DNA of 64,000 bases from NCBI RefSeq assembly GCF_036898095.1, contig NC_090739.1:104451386-104515385 (forward strand), in the 5' to 3' direction. Made by a program: the position numbers and the translations under genes. A model generated the notes under the pieces. The model ran no database searches. It saw nothing but the letters and a program-made list of their open reading frames with translations, and was not told the origin of the DNA. Below are positions 45,926 through 57,239 of this stretch, in pieces (the first letter of the stretch is position 1; every line of letters starts with the position of its first letter). This DNA is from Palaemon carinicauda. Lineage: Eukaryota; Arthropoda; Malacostraca; Decapoda; Palaemonidae.

Positions 45926-47478
45926 CTCACATGCAGATGTGTTGCAGGCATGGCCGTCTTTAACGTTGGAAGCCTTACTACTTCAATGCGATGTTAGGAA
46001 GGATCCATCTCCAGAGCCTTCAACATCTTGACGCTCTGGAGGTCTGCGAAGTCCACCTGTCGCCCTCTTCTGGACCTTCCACGAGTGTACTTGGCGATTG
46101 CTCGCGTTTCCGCCACCAACGGCCTCCTGCTGATGACGGTTCTGCTTGCCATCCTGGGACCTCGTTGTCTCCTAATCTTCAGCCTTCTATTTTTCCCCAC
46201 AGGAATCCTCCGGCTGTTGATGATCTTCTCGTGACCAGCTCTCCTCTTTGCTGCGTACAAGGACGACTCTCTCCATCTCTTTGTCCTTTGGGACACTCGT
46301 GTTTCGATCGTTGTTCATGACAATCTGTAGATAATCATGGAAATTGCAGGTCATCGCGATCTCAACGCTGTTCTTCTACAAGTCATTCCTGCTTTAGAGC
46401 TTCACGCTTACAAGAACTATTGTCTTAACACTATTGTAGGAGGCGTTCCTCTTCACGAGGTAAAGTCTCGGGATCGTGATCATCATCGTGATCGTAAGCA
46501 AGACAGTTTAGAGATCGTGAGCAAGACAGTCTAGATCTAGGTCTGGACGCTTGTGTTCTAGACTGCGCCGAACTAGATCATGAGGACAACGCTCACGTTC
46601 ACGAGGGCGACGCTCATGATCGCAAGCCCAACACTCACGTTCGTGAGCTAGGCACTAGAGACATTTACGCTGTTCACGATCGCATAATAGATGCTCACGA
46701 TCGCGAAACGCGTGTTCACGATCAAGGTCTAGACATTCCTCTTCAAGAGGAAGAGGCAAGCGCACGCGCAATCAATCCGCACGTTGCTCCTCAGCTCGTC
46801 CCTCACCTCAATGACCTCGGATCAAACCTGATCTTGCTATGGAACGCCCTACAGACAGGTGTCTAGTTAAACTAATCTACCCCTAGTGCCCTTTGCTGCC
46901 TGGGGAGCTTTAGCGAATCGTTCGTCTATGCAACGTTCTCTGTGTTCCTCTGTGACGCACTCTCGAACGCTTCGGGTTGCCTCTTTTCAGAGGCCCTCAC
47001 TGCCTAACCCTATTCAGAGGCCCTCACTGCCTACTATGTCTCGTGTAGGCAATTCTCTGGAGCAACAGGAATCTTCACGGGTTCCATCTTCCAGTACAGC
47101 TCCTGGTGCTTGCGAAAAGAGAACATTTGCGCGTGAATCTTGCGATTTTATGCGCAAATTAGCAAATCCTGCGATTTCATGTGCAAATTAGCAAATCCTG
47201 CGATTTCATGTGCAAATAAGCGATTTCCACAAGCGCTTTGCCGGTAAAGGTATCGGAATTGAGAGCAATTGCGGTCCCAACACCTTCGCCTCCGCCTCCA
47301 CCTGCTTCCACCTCTAGTAGCAGGTCAATATCCTTCCCAGAAGGGTTCAAGCAGCCTCCTAGTAAGTATGCTAATGTGCCTATTATTCCTGATCGCCCTC
47401 TTCGTTTGTCGAAAGAGCATCTCCTGTTGGCCCAGAGGCTATCTCCTACGTCAGCCCAGGCTCCATCTAAGATTCCTT
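45926..47478 (+). pseudogene. gag: Element D gag middle segment
   Basis: Lies between elements F and G. Frames are short and shifting. An open stretch without ATG runs 46498-46866, about 122 codons, and encodes a His/Asp/Arg-rich repeat region (HVHEGDAHDRKPNTHVREL, then VHDRIIDAHDRETRVHD), the counterpart of the RS-like linker in other Gags. Next come duplicated ttcagaggccctcactgcct words (46988 and 47013) and an open segment (47238-47478) with PSPPPPPASTSSS and EGFKQPPSKYANVPIIPD. I infer gag origin from position and composition, not from a conserved motif. Confidence 0.55.
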
Positions 47479-47735
47479 TGTTCCGTAACCGAAATACAAA
47501 CCACGCTATTTAAATATGGTATTACTTTCGGCGTAGCTGAAATGACGAGCCATTAGAATTTTAACGAGGGTTTACTACCCCCTCGCTAGTTAGCGAGTGG
47601 GTAGGGCTAGCTACCCCTCCCCCCTCACACACCGGTGAACTAGATCACTTTGCTTTTGGCTTGGGTGATGAGCGGACGTGTCTGCTCCCACCCACGCTTT
47701 TTAATGCTTTTTGTCTTTTACTTACTTTTTCTTAT
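47479..47735 (+). repeat. Element G left inverted terminal repeat and leader
   Basis: Shares aaatacaaaccacgctattt, ggcgtagctgaaatgacg and cttttggcttgggtgatga with A and B. Family similarity ends around 47735. Confidence 0.88.
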
Positions 47736-48950
47736 ACTTGATATATATATAAACATATGTTTATGTATATATTTGTGTTTAGAAATATAGTAAGTTTCCT
47801 TTTTAGTGTTTGTGCTGTGTGTGTAGTGTACGACAACGTCACCGGCGTAGTACCAGGCCACCACGGTTTCACGTCATGGGGTGCGGCCTCTCCCTTAGGT
47901 CCTTCGGTCGTTCCTTCGGCTTCTGATAATTCGGCCGCCGTGGGGAATCGTCATCGCTGGACTTTCTTCATTCATCTGTTTTCTCTGCTGTTCCTCCTTC
48001 CCTACGGGGAACTTGGATTCTCAGCGAAGGGAACGTGGGAGTTTAGATTGACTACGGTCTCTCTCTCTACTCGAGGTCGTTCACCCTTTTACTACTACTA
48101 CGTACTATTACGGAAGCTTCTTTCCCGTGCGGGTTGGGTTGCTATTCCGTTTATTTGTCTCAATTATTTTTAATGAAATATAATTGTATTTTTTAACTTG
48201 TCAGCATTCTGGGAGAACACTTCCCTTCGGGGGTCAGTGGCTCTTACTGTTTGTGAACATTCTTTGATGAATTACATAATTATAATTCTGTTATAATTCT
48301 GTTTTTGTTACAGTTCTCCGCCCTCCCCCTTCTCCCGTGAATGTCAGTGGGGGAGGAGGGCGCATACTTAATTTGTAATTCTTATGTTTTCTATTCCCTC
48401 AGGGTTTCTCTTCGGAGTTCCTCCCGGGGAAATTTCTGTTAACTAATTATTTATTTTATTTTCCCTGTTAACGATGCAGTTTTTCTTCGTTTGCCTAAAG
48501 TGTGCCAACAAAGCAGAGCTGTCCTGTTTATGCCTGGGGAGTCTGCTGTTGCTGCCGTCTCTCTAGGACATCGTCATGGGCGTGATCCTTTCTCTTACAA
48601 GTTCTCCTGTGACAATTGTCAGCTCTTTAGTTCTTCTTAGAATGCTAAGGAGGTTCGCCTCCAGGGGTAGGTAACTTCCCTTCCGAGGGAGGTTCCCTTC
48701 CCAGGTGTGAGTTTTTTCCCCTGCAGAGGGGGAACTTCTCATACCTTAATAATTCCTGGATGGGTTTTCCTGGTCCTCAGGCGGTTATGCTCTTGGTGCT
48801 GAGCGACCGCACTTGTAACCAAGCTCAAGAAGCTGAGCGGTTGCAAGGCCGGGCGCATGAAAACTTCAGGTGGCTATGCTCTTGGGGCTGAGCGGTCGCA
48901 CCTGCAGCTATGCTCAAGGGGCTGAGCAGCTGCAGGATCAATCTTGTGAC
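47736..48950 (+). other. Element G atypical leader replacing gag N-terminus
   Basis: At the place where A and B have the gag start with its Cys cluster, G has AT-rich sequence (tgatatatatataaacatat), then a 138-codon frame at 47757-48173 without recognisable motif, then GC-rich text with paired words such as ccgccctcccccttctccc and gtgggggaggagggcg. A broken frame near 48490-48640 reads LPKVCQQSRA and SYKFSCDNCQLFSSS. Similarity to A and B gag returns near 48960. This may be an alternative gag head or an insertion. Confidence 0.5.
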
Positions 48951-51396
48951 CTCTCTCGTTCGCGAGGGAGGCCACTCGTAAGGACTCCTCTTCGGAGGAT
49001 TGCTCCTTATAGGTCAGCTTGCTGATCCAACGGCCCTAAGGGGCGCCATCACCAGTCTCTTCAAGTCTCTTCTACGAAGTGTTCTCCTCTCTCGTTTGCG
49101 AGAAGCCACTCATAGAGACTCCTCATCGGAGGATTGTTCCTGTTTAGACCAGCTTGCTGTTCGGGACCCCTCCGCAGAATTGTTCGCCATCTCCTAGACC
49201 TGCTGACCTGCCGTCTCGTTCCTGGCTGCTGAGGCTGTGGGCGCCCACGCACCCAGTTATCCAACGGGCACCGGTCCCTTCGGGGCTAAAGGGACTTTCT
49301 CACACTGTGATTAAGTCCCTTAAGCGCCAGGTATCTCCTGCTCGCTTACTGTTCCTGAGACTTCCATCCAGAGAAATCCTGTTCCAGGGACTATTCCTGA
49401 GTTAGCGCACAGGCGCTCACCAGAACTTCAGCCTGCGAGTGTCTCCTAGTCTTTTCTTCGAAGGGCACCTCTCCCGTTCGCGGGAGAGGTCTCTCATAGA
49501 GACACTTCCTCGGAGTATCAAGCAGAACTTCCAGTGTTGATCGTCCCAGTTCCTGATCGTTCTGTCAGCTGTCCCTTTATCCTAGCGAGCGCACGTGCTC
49601 GCCGACGATCTTCTTACGCCAACGATCTTCGTACGCGCGCAAGCGTCGGCGATCTTCTTTCGCTCGCAAGCGCTGACGATCTTCTTACGCGCGCAAGCGC
49701 CGACGATCCTCCTACGTGCGCAAGCGCCGACGATCTTCTCTTGCGAGCGAGCGCTGACGATCTTCTTACGCGCGCAAGCACCGTCGATTTTCAAACGCCG
49801 ACGATCTTCTTTGGCACGCTAGCGCTGACGATCTTCCTACGCACGTAAGCTCCGACGATCGTCCGTGCGCAGGCTCCGATGGTTCCCCGCGCCGACGATC
49901 TTCTTACGCACGCAAGCGCCGACGATCTTCTTACGCGCGCAAGCGCCGACGATCTTCTTGTGCACGCAAGCGCCGACGATCTTCTTGCGCCCACAAGCGC
50001 CGACGATCTTTACGCGCCGTCAATCTTTTAGCGCTGTCGATCTTCTTTCACGCTCATGCGCCAACAATCTCGTACGCGTGAGCGCTGACAACCGCGCGCG
50101 CCAACGTTCTCACGGGCTCTTCATACTGATTCCTGCACACCCTATGAAGTCTCGCGCCCGCGCGAGTGTTTTCAACGGTCTCTCGCGCGTGACCCCTGGG
50201 TTTTTTCCAGCGCGCTTCCTCTACCGAAGGGAGGCCTTCTCCCACCACACCAATGGGAGAAACCCCACCTCGAGTAGGAGAATCGTCCCGTGGTGGGGTG
50301 AGAAGAGCCCTCAGACTTCATTGTTGGAGTCCTGTATCCCTCCTAGGAGGGAACTGAAGGACTCTTAATTAAGAGTCCCCCCAAGTAGAGCCTTTGGGGA
50401 CGGGGGACTTTGCTGCCAGCTCTCCAGGGGGAGAGCAGCAAGAGTCAGAGCATGCCTTCTGGCAGGTCTTGACTCTGATGAGGCATCTCAACGGGTTCGA
50501 GGACCCTGAGGTTCCTCCTCGTGAGGGCAAGGACACGGTCCTGGACCGAGTCTTTGGCACTCAGAAACCCGCTAAGGCCAGTGTGGCTTTGCCCTGGTCC
50601 CAAGGGGCGAAGAATGCCAGGGATAAGGTTGAGGGCCAGCTTTCCGAGCTCGCCTCCTCCAGCCGTTCCACTGCTGGCAACAAGCTCCTCCCACCTCCAC
50701 CAGAGGAGGTATTTTGGGATCGTGGAGGAGTCTGGCTTAGCTCTTCCGTTGCACTCTGTGGAAGAGGTTACCAAGGGAGTCCCTCTCGAGAGACTTTCTA
50801 GCCGGCAAGTGACTTTCTCGGCGACAGAGATCCTAAGCCAGGAGAAGGTCGCAAAGTGTGCCATGCAGGCTCCTTCGTGGCTGGACGTCTGGTTGGGGTC
50901 TCTTGGCATCCTGTTGCGATCCGAGGATCTGTTCAAAGAAAGCACCAGGAAGGCACTGGAGACCCTCCTTTCGGGCACCCGCACCATTGAGTTTCTGGCC
51001 CACCAAGCCTCGAACTTGTGGGCCAATTTGATCTTGAAAGGACGTGATGCGGTGGCAGAAAGGTTCCTTTCAAAGGTCCCGGCCTTCGAAGTCTGCAAGC
51101 TCGGACACACTTCCCTTATGGGAAAGAGTCTGTTTGAGCCCAAAGATGTGGAACAGGCAGCTGAGAGGTGGAGGAAATCCATTCAGGACTCTCTCCTCCG
51201 AAGGGCTCTCACAACGAAGCCCTACAAACCTCCAGCACCTCAACAACCTCACCCGTCCAAGACGACGAAATTGGCAGTGGCAGCAAAGATGATGGTGTCC
51301 AAACAGCAGCCCTTTCCTGTCAAAGACAAGAAGGGCAAAAAGTCCTCCAGGGGAGGCAAGAATCCTAGAGGGAGTGGCCGAGGCCGCAAACGCTAG
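48951..51396 (+). pseudogene. gag: Gag, element G, first C-terminal copy
   Basis: Similarity to B resumes with ggactcctcttcggagg. The linker contains an RRSSYARKR repeat array (49600-50040). Several frames are used: 49865-50368, then 50394-50801, then 50521-51396. The C-terminal domain (WLDVWLGSLGILLRSEDLF, FLAHQASNLWAN, FEPKDVEQAAERW) is open to a basic GSGRGRKR and stop at 51394-51396. A second copy of this same domain follows at 51444-52174. Confidence 0.78.
49600..50040 (+). repeat. ~27-bp minisatellite in gag linker (RRSSYARKR)
   Basis: Around fifteen imperfect units of cgacgatcttcttacgcgcg plus caagcgc. The 27-bp period keeps the frame and encodes a nonapeptide RRSSYARKR. Some units are shortened or altered, which makes several frames open. 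Confidence 0.88.
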
Positions 51397-52200
51397 GATT
51401 GGCAATCCCCCTGCATGTCCACCAGTGGAGCGATGCCTACAAACTCCTCCCACCTCCTCGTGTACAACAGAGGAGGTACTTCGAGATCATGGGGAGCCTT
51501 GTTTAGCTCTTCTTCTCCACCATTCTGTGGAAGAGCTTACCAGGTGAATTTCTCTTGAGAAACTCTCCGCCCGGCAGGTGACATTCTCGGCTACAGAGAT
51601 CTTGAGCCAGGAGAAAGTCGCAAAGTGTCCCATGCAGGCCACTTCATGGCTGGATGTCTGGCTGGGGTCTCTGGGCATCCTGTTGCGATCCGAGGACTTG
51701 TCAAAGGAGAGCACCAGGAAGGCCATGGAGACTTTCCTCCTCTCGGGCACACGCACCATCGAGTTTCTGGCTCACCAAGTTTCGAACTTGTGGGCAAACT
51801 CGATCTTGAAGCGTCGTGATGCGGTGACCGAGAGGTTCCACTCGAAGGTCCCAGCTGTAGATGTCTGCAAGCTCAGACACTCCTCCATCCTTGGAAAGAG
51901 TCTGTTTGAGCCCAAGGATGTGGAACGGACATCCGAGAGGTGGAGGAAATCGAATCACGATTCTCTCCTCCAAAGGGCTCTTACATCGAGACCCTACAAG
52001 CCTCCAGCACCTCAACAACAACAGCCTCGTCAGTCTAGGACATCGAAACCGGCTCCGGCAGCAAAGGCAAAGGTGTTCAAACAGCAGCCCTTTCCTGTCA
52101 AGGACAAGAATGGCGGAAAGTCCTCCAGGGGAGGCAGGAATCCTAGAGGGAGCGGCCGAGTCCGCAAACGCTAGGATTGGCTATCCCCCTGCATGTCCAC
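50685..52200 (+). repeat. 759-bp tandem duplication in element G
   Basis: Copy 1 starts ctcctcccacctcc at 50685 and copy 2 with the same word at 51444. Each spans the gag C-terminal domain and the following gtccaccagtgg region. The copies differ at many positions. Junction text shares acaa at the breakpoint (ggcaacaagctcc against cctacaaactcc). Confidence 0.88.
51444..52174 (+). pseudogene. gag: Gag C-terminal domain, second copy in G
   Basis: Open from 51578 with TFSATEILSQEKVAKC, WLDVWLGSLGILLRSEDLS, FLAHQVSNLWANS and a basic end GSGRVRKR, stop at 52172-52174. It is closer to the B copy than to its own upstream neighbour at several positions (for example FHSKVPAVDVCKLRHSSIL here, FHPKVPTMDVSKLRHSSIL in B and FLSKVPAFEVCKLGHTSLM upstream). 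This suggests that two different source copies were joined. Confidence 0.8.
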
Positions 52201-54075
52201 CAGTGGGGGGATGCCTGCAAAGTTGCGCGTTCAGGTGGCAGCAACTCGGGGCCGATTCCTGGACGATCTCCGTGATCAGCCAAGGATATCGCGTCCCGTT
52301 CATAACATCTCTCGCTCCCCTGACAGCGAATCCAGTGTCGTTGAGCTCCTATGCCATGGGATTGGCAAAGGGGCTAGCCCTTCAGGCAGAAGTCGAGACC
52401 ATGCTCAAGAAGGATGCTCTCCAAGAGGTCGTCGACGGCTCCCCATGCTTCTTCAGTCGACACTTTCTTGTAAAGAAGGCGTCTGGAGGATGGAGACCCG
52501 TCATCGACCTCTCAGCCCTGAACAAGTTTGTCAAACAAACTTCGTTCAGCATGGAGATAGCAGACACGGTCAGACTTGCAGTGAGACCACAAGACTTCAT
52601 GTGCACACTGGATCTGAAGGACGCGTACTTCCAGATCACGATCCATCCGTCTTCCAGGAAGTACTTAAGATTCAGCCTAGACAACAAGATCTACCAGTTC
52701 AAGGTGCTGTGTTTCGGTCTCTCCACAGCACCACAGGTGTTCACCAGTGTGTTCACCCTGATATCTTCGTGGGCACACAGGATCATCATCCGTCTCCTTC
52801 GCTATCTGGACGACTGGCTGATCCTGGCAGACTCGTAGTCGACCCTTCTTCGACACCGAGACAAGCTTCTGTGAATTTGCCAAGATCTAGGGATCATGGT
52901 AAATCTCGAGAAGTCTTCTCTGCTTCCATCTCAACGAATGGTATTTCTAGGCATGAAATTGGACACCAATCTCCACAAAGCCTTTTCATCAGACGACAGG
53001 ATAGCAAGGCTGAGGAGGGTCGCAGAGCCTTTCCTCAGACGAGAAGAGCTTCCAGCCCAATCTTGGTTACGTCTCCTAGGTCACCTGTCTTCCTTGGCCC
53101 GTCTAGTTCCAAACGGCCGCCTCAGGATGAGATCCCTGCAATGGCGGCTCAAGTCCCGGTGGAATCAAGGCAACGATTCCCCGGACATTCTGATCCCTAT
53201 GGGTCCTGCGGAACGGACGGACCTGCAGTGGTGGTTGACCGACGGAAACCTTCGAAAGGGAGTGGATCTTCTTGTCCTCCCCCCGGATTTGATGCTGTTC
53301 TCGGACGCGTCAAAAGAAGAGTTGGGGGGCCCACGTTCTGAACCAGAGGATCTCAGGCCTATGGTCAGAATCAGAAAAGTACCTCCACATCAATCTGCTA
53401 GAAATGAAGGCTGTATATCTGGCCCTTCAACAGTTCCAACAGATCCTGGCGGGTCACTCAGTGGTGGTGATGAGCGACAACACCACAGTAGTGGCTTATA
53501 TCAACAAGCAGGGAGGTACCTTTTCACAACAGCTATCCCATCTTGCAGTAGAGATACTGAGATGGACCGAAGTCCACTCGATTCCACTATCAGCTCGCTT
53601 CATTCCTGGGAAAAGGAATGTGCTCGCCGACAGTCTGAGCAGAGCTTCGCAGATAATGAGTACCGAGTGGTCTTTGGATCCTCTAGTATCCAACAAAGTC
53701 CTGACTTTGTGGGGTTCCCTGACAGTTGACCTGTTCGCGACAGCCTTGAATTTTAAGCTGCCGCTGTACTGTTTCCCAGTCCCGGACCCCAAGGCACTCT
53801 GGCAAGATGCCTTCCAACAACGGTGGGACAACATCGATGTCTACGCCTTCCCACCGTTCTGTCTGATGAGAAGGGTGCTCAACAAGACTAGACTATCGGT
53901 CAACCTGTCAATGACCTTGATAGCTCCGCTATGGCATCATGCAGAGTGGTTCCCGGACCTTCTGCAGCTCCTGACGGAACTTCCGAGAGAACTTCCCTCA
54001 CAACACGAGCTAATCAAGCAACCACACTGCAACATCTTCCACAAAGCCATAGCATCGCTTCGACTTCACGCCTGA
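52175..54075 (+). pseudogene. pol: RT-RNase H-methyltransferase-like, element G
   Basis: The RT frame is open through YLDD (near 52808) to a TAG at 52836-52838, where B has Glu. A TGA at about 52872 follows. It is open again from 52896 (MVNLEKSSLLPSQR) to the RNase H start LFSDASKE. There an extra base near 53322 shifts the frame; in-frame text resumes at 53404 (LALQQFQQILAGHS, MSDNTTVVAYINKQGG, NVLADSLSRA) and continues through VDLFATALNFKLP and VYAFPPF to 54075. In the palm, TLDLKDAYFQITIH keeps the catalytic Asp. Two stops and one frameshift inactivate it. Confidence 0.87.
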
Positions 54076-55118
54076 AGACTATCCAGCATCTCCTCACAGA
54101 GAGAGGCTTTTCGCAACAAGTTGCGGAGAAGATGTCTCGACACCTGCGAAAGTCATCTGCAGGGGTCTACCAGGCTAAGTGGAGAGAGTTCTGTGGTTGG
54201 TGTCATGGGAGGGGTATCTCTCCCCTCGATGCCACTATTCCAGCAATAGCGGAGTTTCTTGTATATCTGCGGGAGGAAATGCGCCTTTCGGTCTCGGCGG
54301 TGAAAGGCTATCGCTCAGCCTTAAGCCTGGCCTTCAGGCTGAAAGAAATAGACATTTCTTCCTCGCTGGAACTTTCTTTGCTCATACGAAGCTACGAACT
54401 TACCTGCCCTCAGTCGGAATTGAGATCTCCTCCATGGAATGTGGTTCGGGTTCTCAGGGCTCTTAAGAGACCTCCGTTCGAACCATTACGCCAGGCTTCT
54501 GATTTTCACCTGACTTGGAAGACGGTGTTCCTGCTCGCTCTGGCTTCAGCCAAGCGTGTCAGTGAACTTCATGGTCTCTCGTACGACGTCGCCCATCCAA
54601 TGGGATGGGGGGAGGTAACGTTCAGGTTCGTCCCTGAGTTTGTTGCCAAGACTCAAAATCCTGGAGTTCCGGACCCACGGTTCGACTCCATCAGGATTTC
54701 GAGTCTTCGTTCTGTAACTGATGACCCAGACCATCTCCTACTATGCCCAGTAAGGAGTCTGAGGCGTTATCTTGAAAGAACAGCTGCAGTTCGTCCTCGC
54801 GTGCAAGCCCTGTTTGTGAGCACAGGAAGGACGAAGAGGAGGGTCACCAGGAATACCATCTCAGCTTGGATTCGAAGGGTCATCCATCATGCCCTGAATC
54901 CAGACCCTCCTCCGTCACGCCGCCCTAGAGCACACGATGTCAGGGGCATCGCAACGTCCCTGGCATTCAAGAGAAACTTCTCTGTGACGCAGGTGCTACA
55001 AGCTGGGGTCTGAAAGCGTCAAACGACCTTCACAGCCCACTACCTGCAAGACGTGACCCACAGGAGTCTCGATACTTTCTCTATCGGCCCTGTGGTGGCT
55101 GCACAACAGCTGGTCTAA
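53931..55118 (+). pseudogene. Tyrosine recombinase, element G, single nonsense
   Basis: ATG at 53931 overlaps the RT gene end by 145 bp. The frame is open for 360 codons: SAGVYQAKWREFCGW (core-binding), AVKGYRSALSLAF, SAKRVSELHGLSYD (Arg I), CPVRSLRRYLERTAAVRPR, and RAHDVRGIATSLAFKRN (His-x-x-Arg). A TGA at 55011-55013 then replaces the Trp codon found in A (TGG). After it the frame continues unbroken through KRQTTFTAHYLQDV with the nucleophilic Tyr to AAQQLV and TAA at 55116-55118. This is the best-preserved family-1 recombinase here: about 395 codons with one base change. Confidence 0.93.
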
Positions 55119-55599
55119 CCTGAGGCTCCTTAATGGACAGGTAGCAGAAGGTTGAGGGCATTGTTACCCGGTTTTAGACAGCATGAATGAAAAAGTATGT
55201 CTGGCCCTTACTCTTTTCTTCATCCTCCCCTCTCTTGGGGAAAGCAGCATCCTGGGTTCTCTGCATAGCTGACCTCAAACCACTGCAGGTAAACCATGCT
55301 TCCTTGTGTTCCTAGTATTAATATAATACTGTCGCGTCCCCCATACCCTGACGAAGTGGTATTGGGAACGTCCTAGACTAGAATTCTATCTAAAGGACTT
55401 CAGGTCAACTTCCTAGGACGAGTCACACTTCATTCCTTCACACACAAGTTTATGTAGGCCGCACGTTCCTTGCGGAGCAAGGAATTTGCGAGGTGCAGGG
55501 ACTCCTTTTCTCGAGTGCTAATCACTCGGATTCTGAGTCCCCGGGCAAAGCCTAAGCCAGTAAGGGTGGGACTTTCCACCCTACCTAAGGGTTTAGTCA

Positions 55600-55701
55600 C
55601 CCTATGTAAATAGTGTGGTTTGTATTTCGGTTACGGAACAAATGACAAATTTGGAGATAATTTGTATTTTTCCTAACCATACAAACCTTAGCTATTTACA
55701 C
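55600..55701 (+). repeat. Element G internal complementary region
   Basis: ccctatgtaaatagtgtggt, then ttcggttacggaacaaatga, then atttggagataattt, then aaaccttagctatttacac. It matches the inverted fusion of the ends of G. Confidence 0.88.
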
Positions 55702-55949
55702 ATATTTGCCCGCCAGCCCTGTCCCCCGGGAAGTCCTACCTCTAAGCGAAGTGAATCAGTTCACCGGTGTGTGAGGGGGGAGGGGTAGCCAGCTACCCCT
55801 CCCCTACCCCCTCGCTAACTAGCGAGAGGGTAGTTAACCCTCGTTAAAAATCTAATGGCTCGTCATTCAGCTACGCCGAAAGTAATATCCCATGTAAATA
55901 GCTAAGGTTTGTATGGTTAGGAAAAATACAAATTATCTCCGAATTTGTT
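55702..55949 (+). repeat. Element G right inverted terminal repeat
   Basis: Inverse of the left repeat (gctcgtcattcagctacgc), ending aattatctccgaatttgttg. The final bases differ from the cat ending of A and B. Confidence 0.86.
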
Positions 55950-57110
55950 GTTTCGAAACCTTCAAGTTCCTCCAGTCAACATCTTGAAGGAACAACATTT
56001 TGGAGGAACACTTTCTTGTGCGAAGGGAGTCCAAGGACACAAAGACCAAACCCAAGAATGTCAAGGCAAGGGAAGACATTTTGGCAGAGTTGGACAGTTC
56101 CCCTGTGGTAGATCCCTCTTTTAACCCAGTCGATGACGTTGACCTATTCCAAGCTCTGGATGTGCGCCTGGAGGGAGATAGTACCATCGACACTGATGAC
56201 GAATATATCCCGAGGGCAGCCAGTCCAAACTTTCACTCGGAACAGGAGAGAAAAGTCGGCGCATACCTTTTGGCAGATCCTCTCTTGCATGAGGGCCATC
56301 AATAAGCAGTCTACTTCTGGTGCCACCACACATGAAGAGAAAGAAATGGTTGTAGATGAGATCTTGAGAACTCGGAGCCCCCTAAAACCAGTGCAGCTTT
56401 GCCCTGGTGTAAGGGCCTGACAGCCGCCAGAAGGAAAGCTATCTCTCGGAAAACTGAAACCTCTAGTTCCTTGTGGACAGGTTCCTCCTCGCAATCTTTA
56501 CCCCTTCCTTCTCCGACTCGAACCATTTCCACTTTGAGAACCTCCCTTTCAGCAGATGAGCTCCTCAACACAGAGGGAGGTGTGAAGTAAGCTATGCAGG
56601 CTGGTTTATGGATCGACCTTTGGTTGGGGTCCCTGGATTACATTGTGCGCTCTCTCAATCTTTCTAAGGAGTCCACAAGGAATTCCTTGGAATCCTTCCT
56701 ATTGTTAGTTACCCGAACCCTTGAGATTTTGTCGCACCATGTCGTCAACGTGGAGGAATGCTATACTCAGGAGGAGGGACACCATCATAGGGAAGATCCA
56801 CAGGCAAGTGCTGAAAGTGGAAGTGTCAGGTTTGAGGAATTCCATGCTCGAGGGTTCCTCTCTCTTTGTTCTTGGGGGGATTGAGAGCGATGCTGAAAGA
56901 TGGAGGAAATCATCAAATGATTCTCTCCTCCACAGGGCTATGACATCCAGGTCCTATGGAAGACCATTCCAGTATTCAAATCAGCAGGCTACCACTCACC
57001 CCTAGACTTCTATGTCCTTTGGAACTTCGAAAGTGTCTAAGCGCCACTTTCAGCCCAAAGACCAGAAAGGGAGCAAGTCCTTCAGGGGAAAGAGATGAGC
57101 TAGAGGGAGT
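55950..57110 (+). pseudogene. gag: Element D gag C-terminal part
   Basis: Starts after G with RRESKDTKTKPKNVK (B has RREPKDSK) and QERKSAHTFWQILSCM-type text (B: SEHAFWQVLGLM). A stop lies near 56589, then comes the conserved C-terminal block (WIDLWLGSLDYIVRSLNLSK, near 56610) with a shift near 56750 and a decayed basic tail near 57060-57115. Strongly diverged. Confidence 0.75.
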
Positions 57111-57239
57111 GGCCGAGGTGATCACTCCCACTAGGAACGGCAATCCTCATTACCGACCGTGTGGGGGGGGGGGGGCTGCCTACAGCAGAGGTGGCAGCAT
57201 CACAGGGGAGATTCCCGGACAATCGAGGTGTTCGGCGTA

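Larger units (their letters stand above)
47479..55949 (+). mobile_element. DIRS element G (inserted in D)
   Basis: 8.47-kb full-length DIRS copy of family 1. The left ITR starts ttccgtaaccgaaatac at 47481, the ICR is 55600-55701 and the right ITR ends gaatttgttg at about 55949. It contains an internal 759-bp tandem duplication in gag and an unusual gag N-terminal region. Flanks belong to gag of D. Frames are decayed, but the recombinase has only one stop. Confidence 0.9.

Noticed and set aside
45991..46320. 109-codon frame as a host gene
   Set aside because: It sits between two DIRS elements in the decayed gag of D, overlaps an antisense frame of similar length and shows no recognisable domain.
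47757..48173. 138-codon frame as an independent gene
   Set aside because: No recognisable motif and it starts within an AT-rich stretch. Noted only as part of the atypical leader of G.
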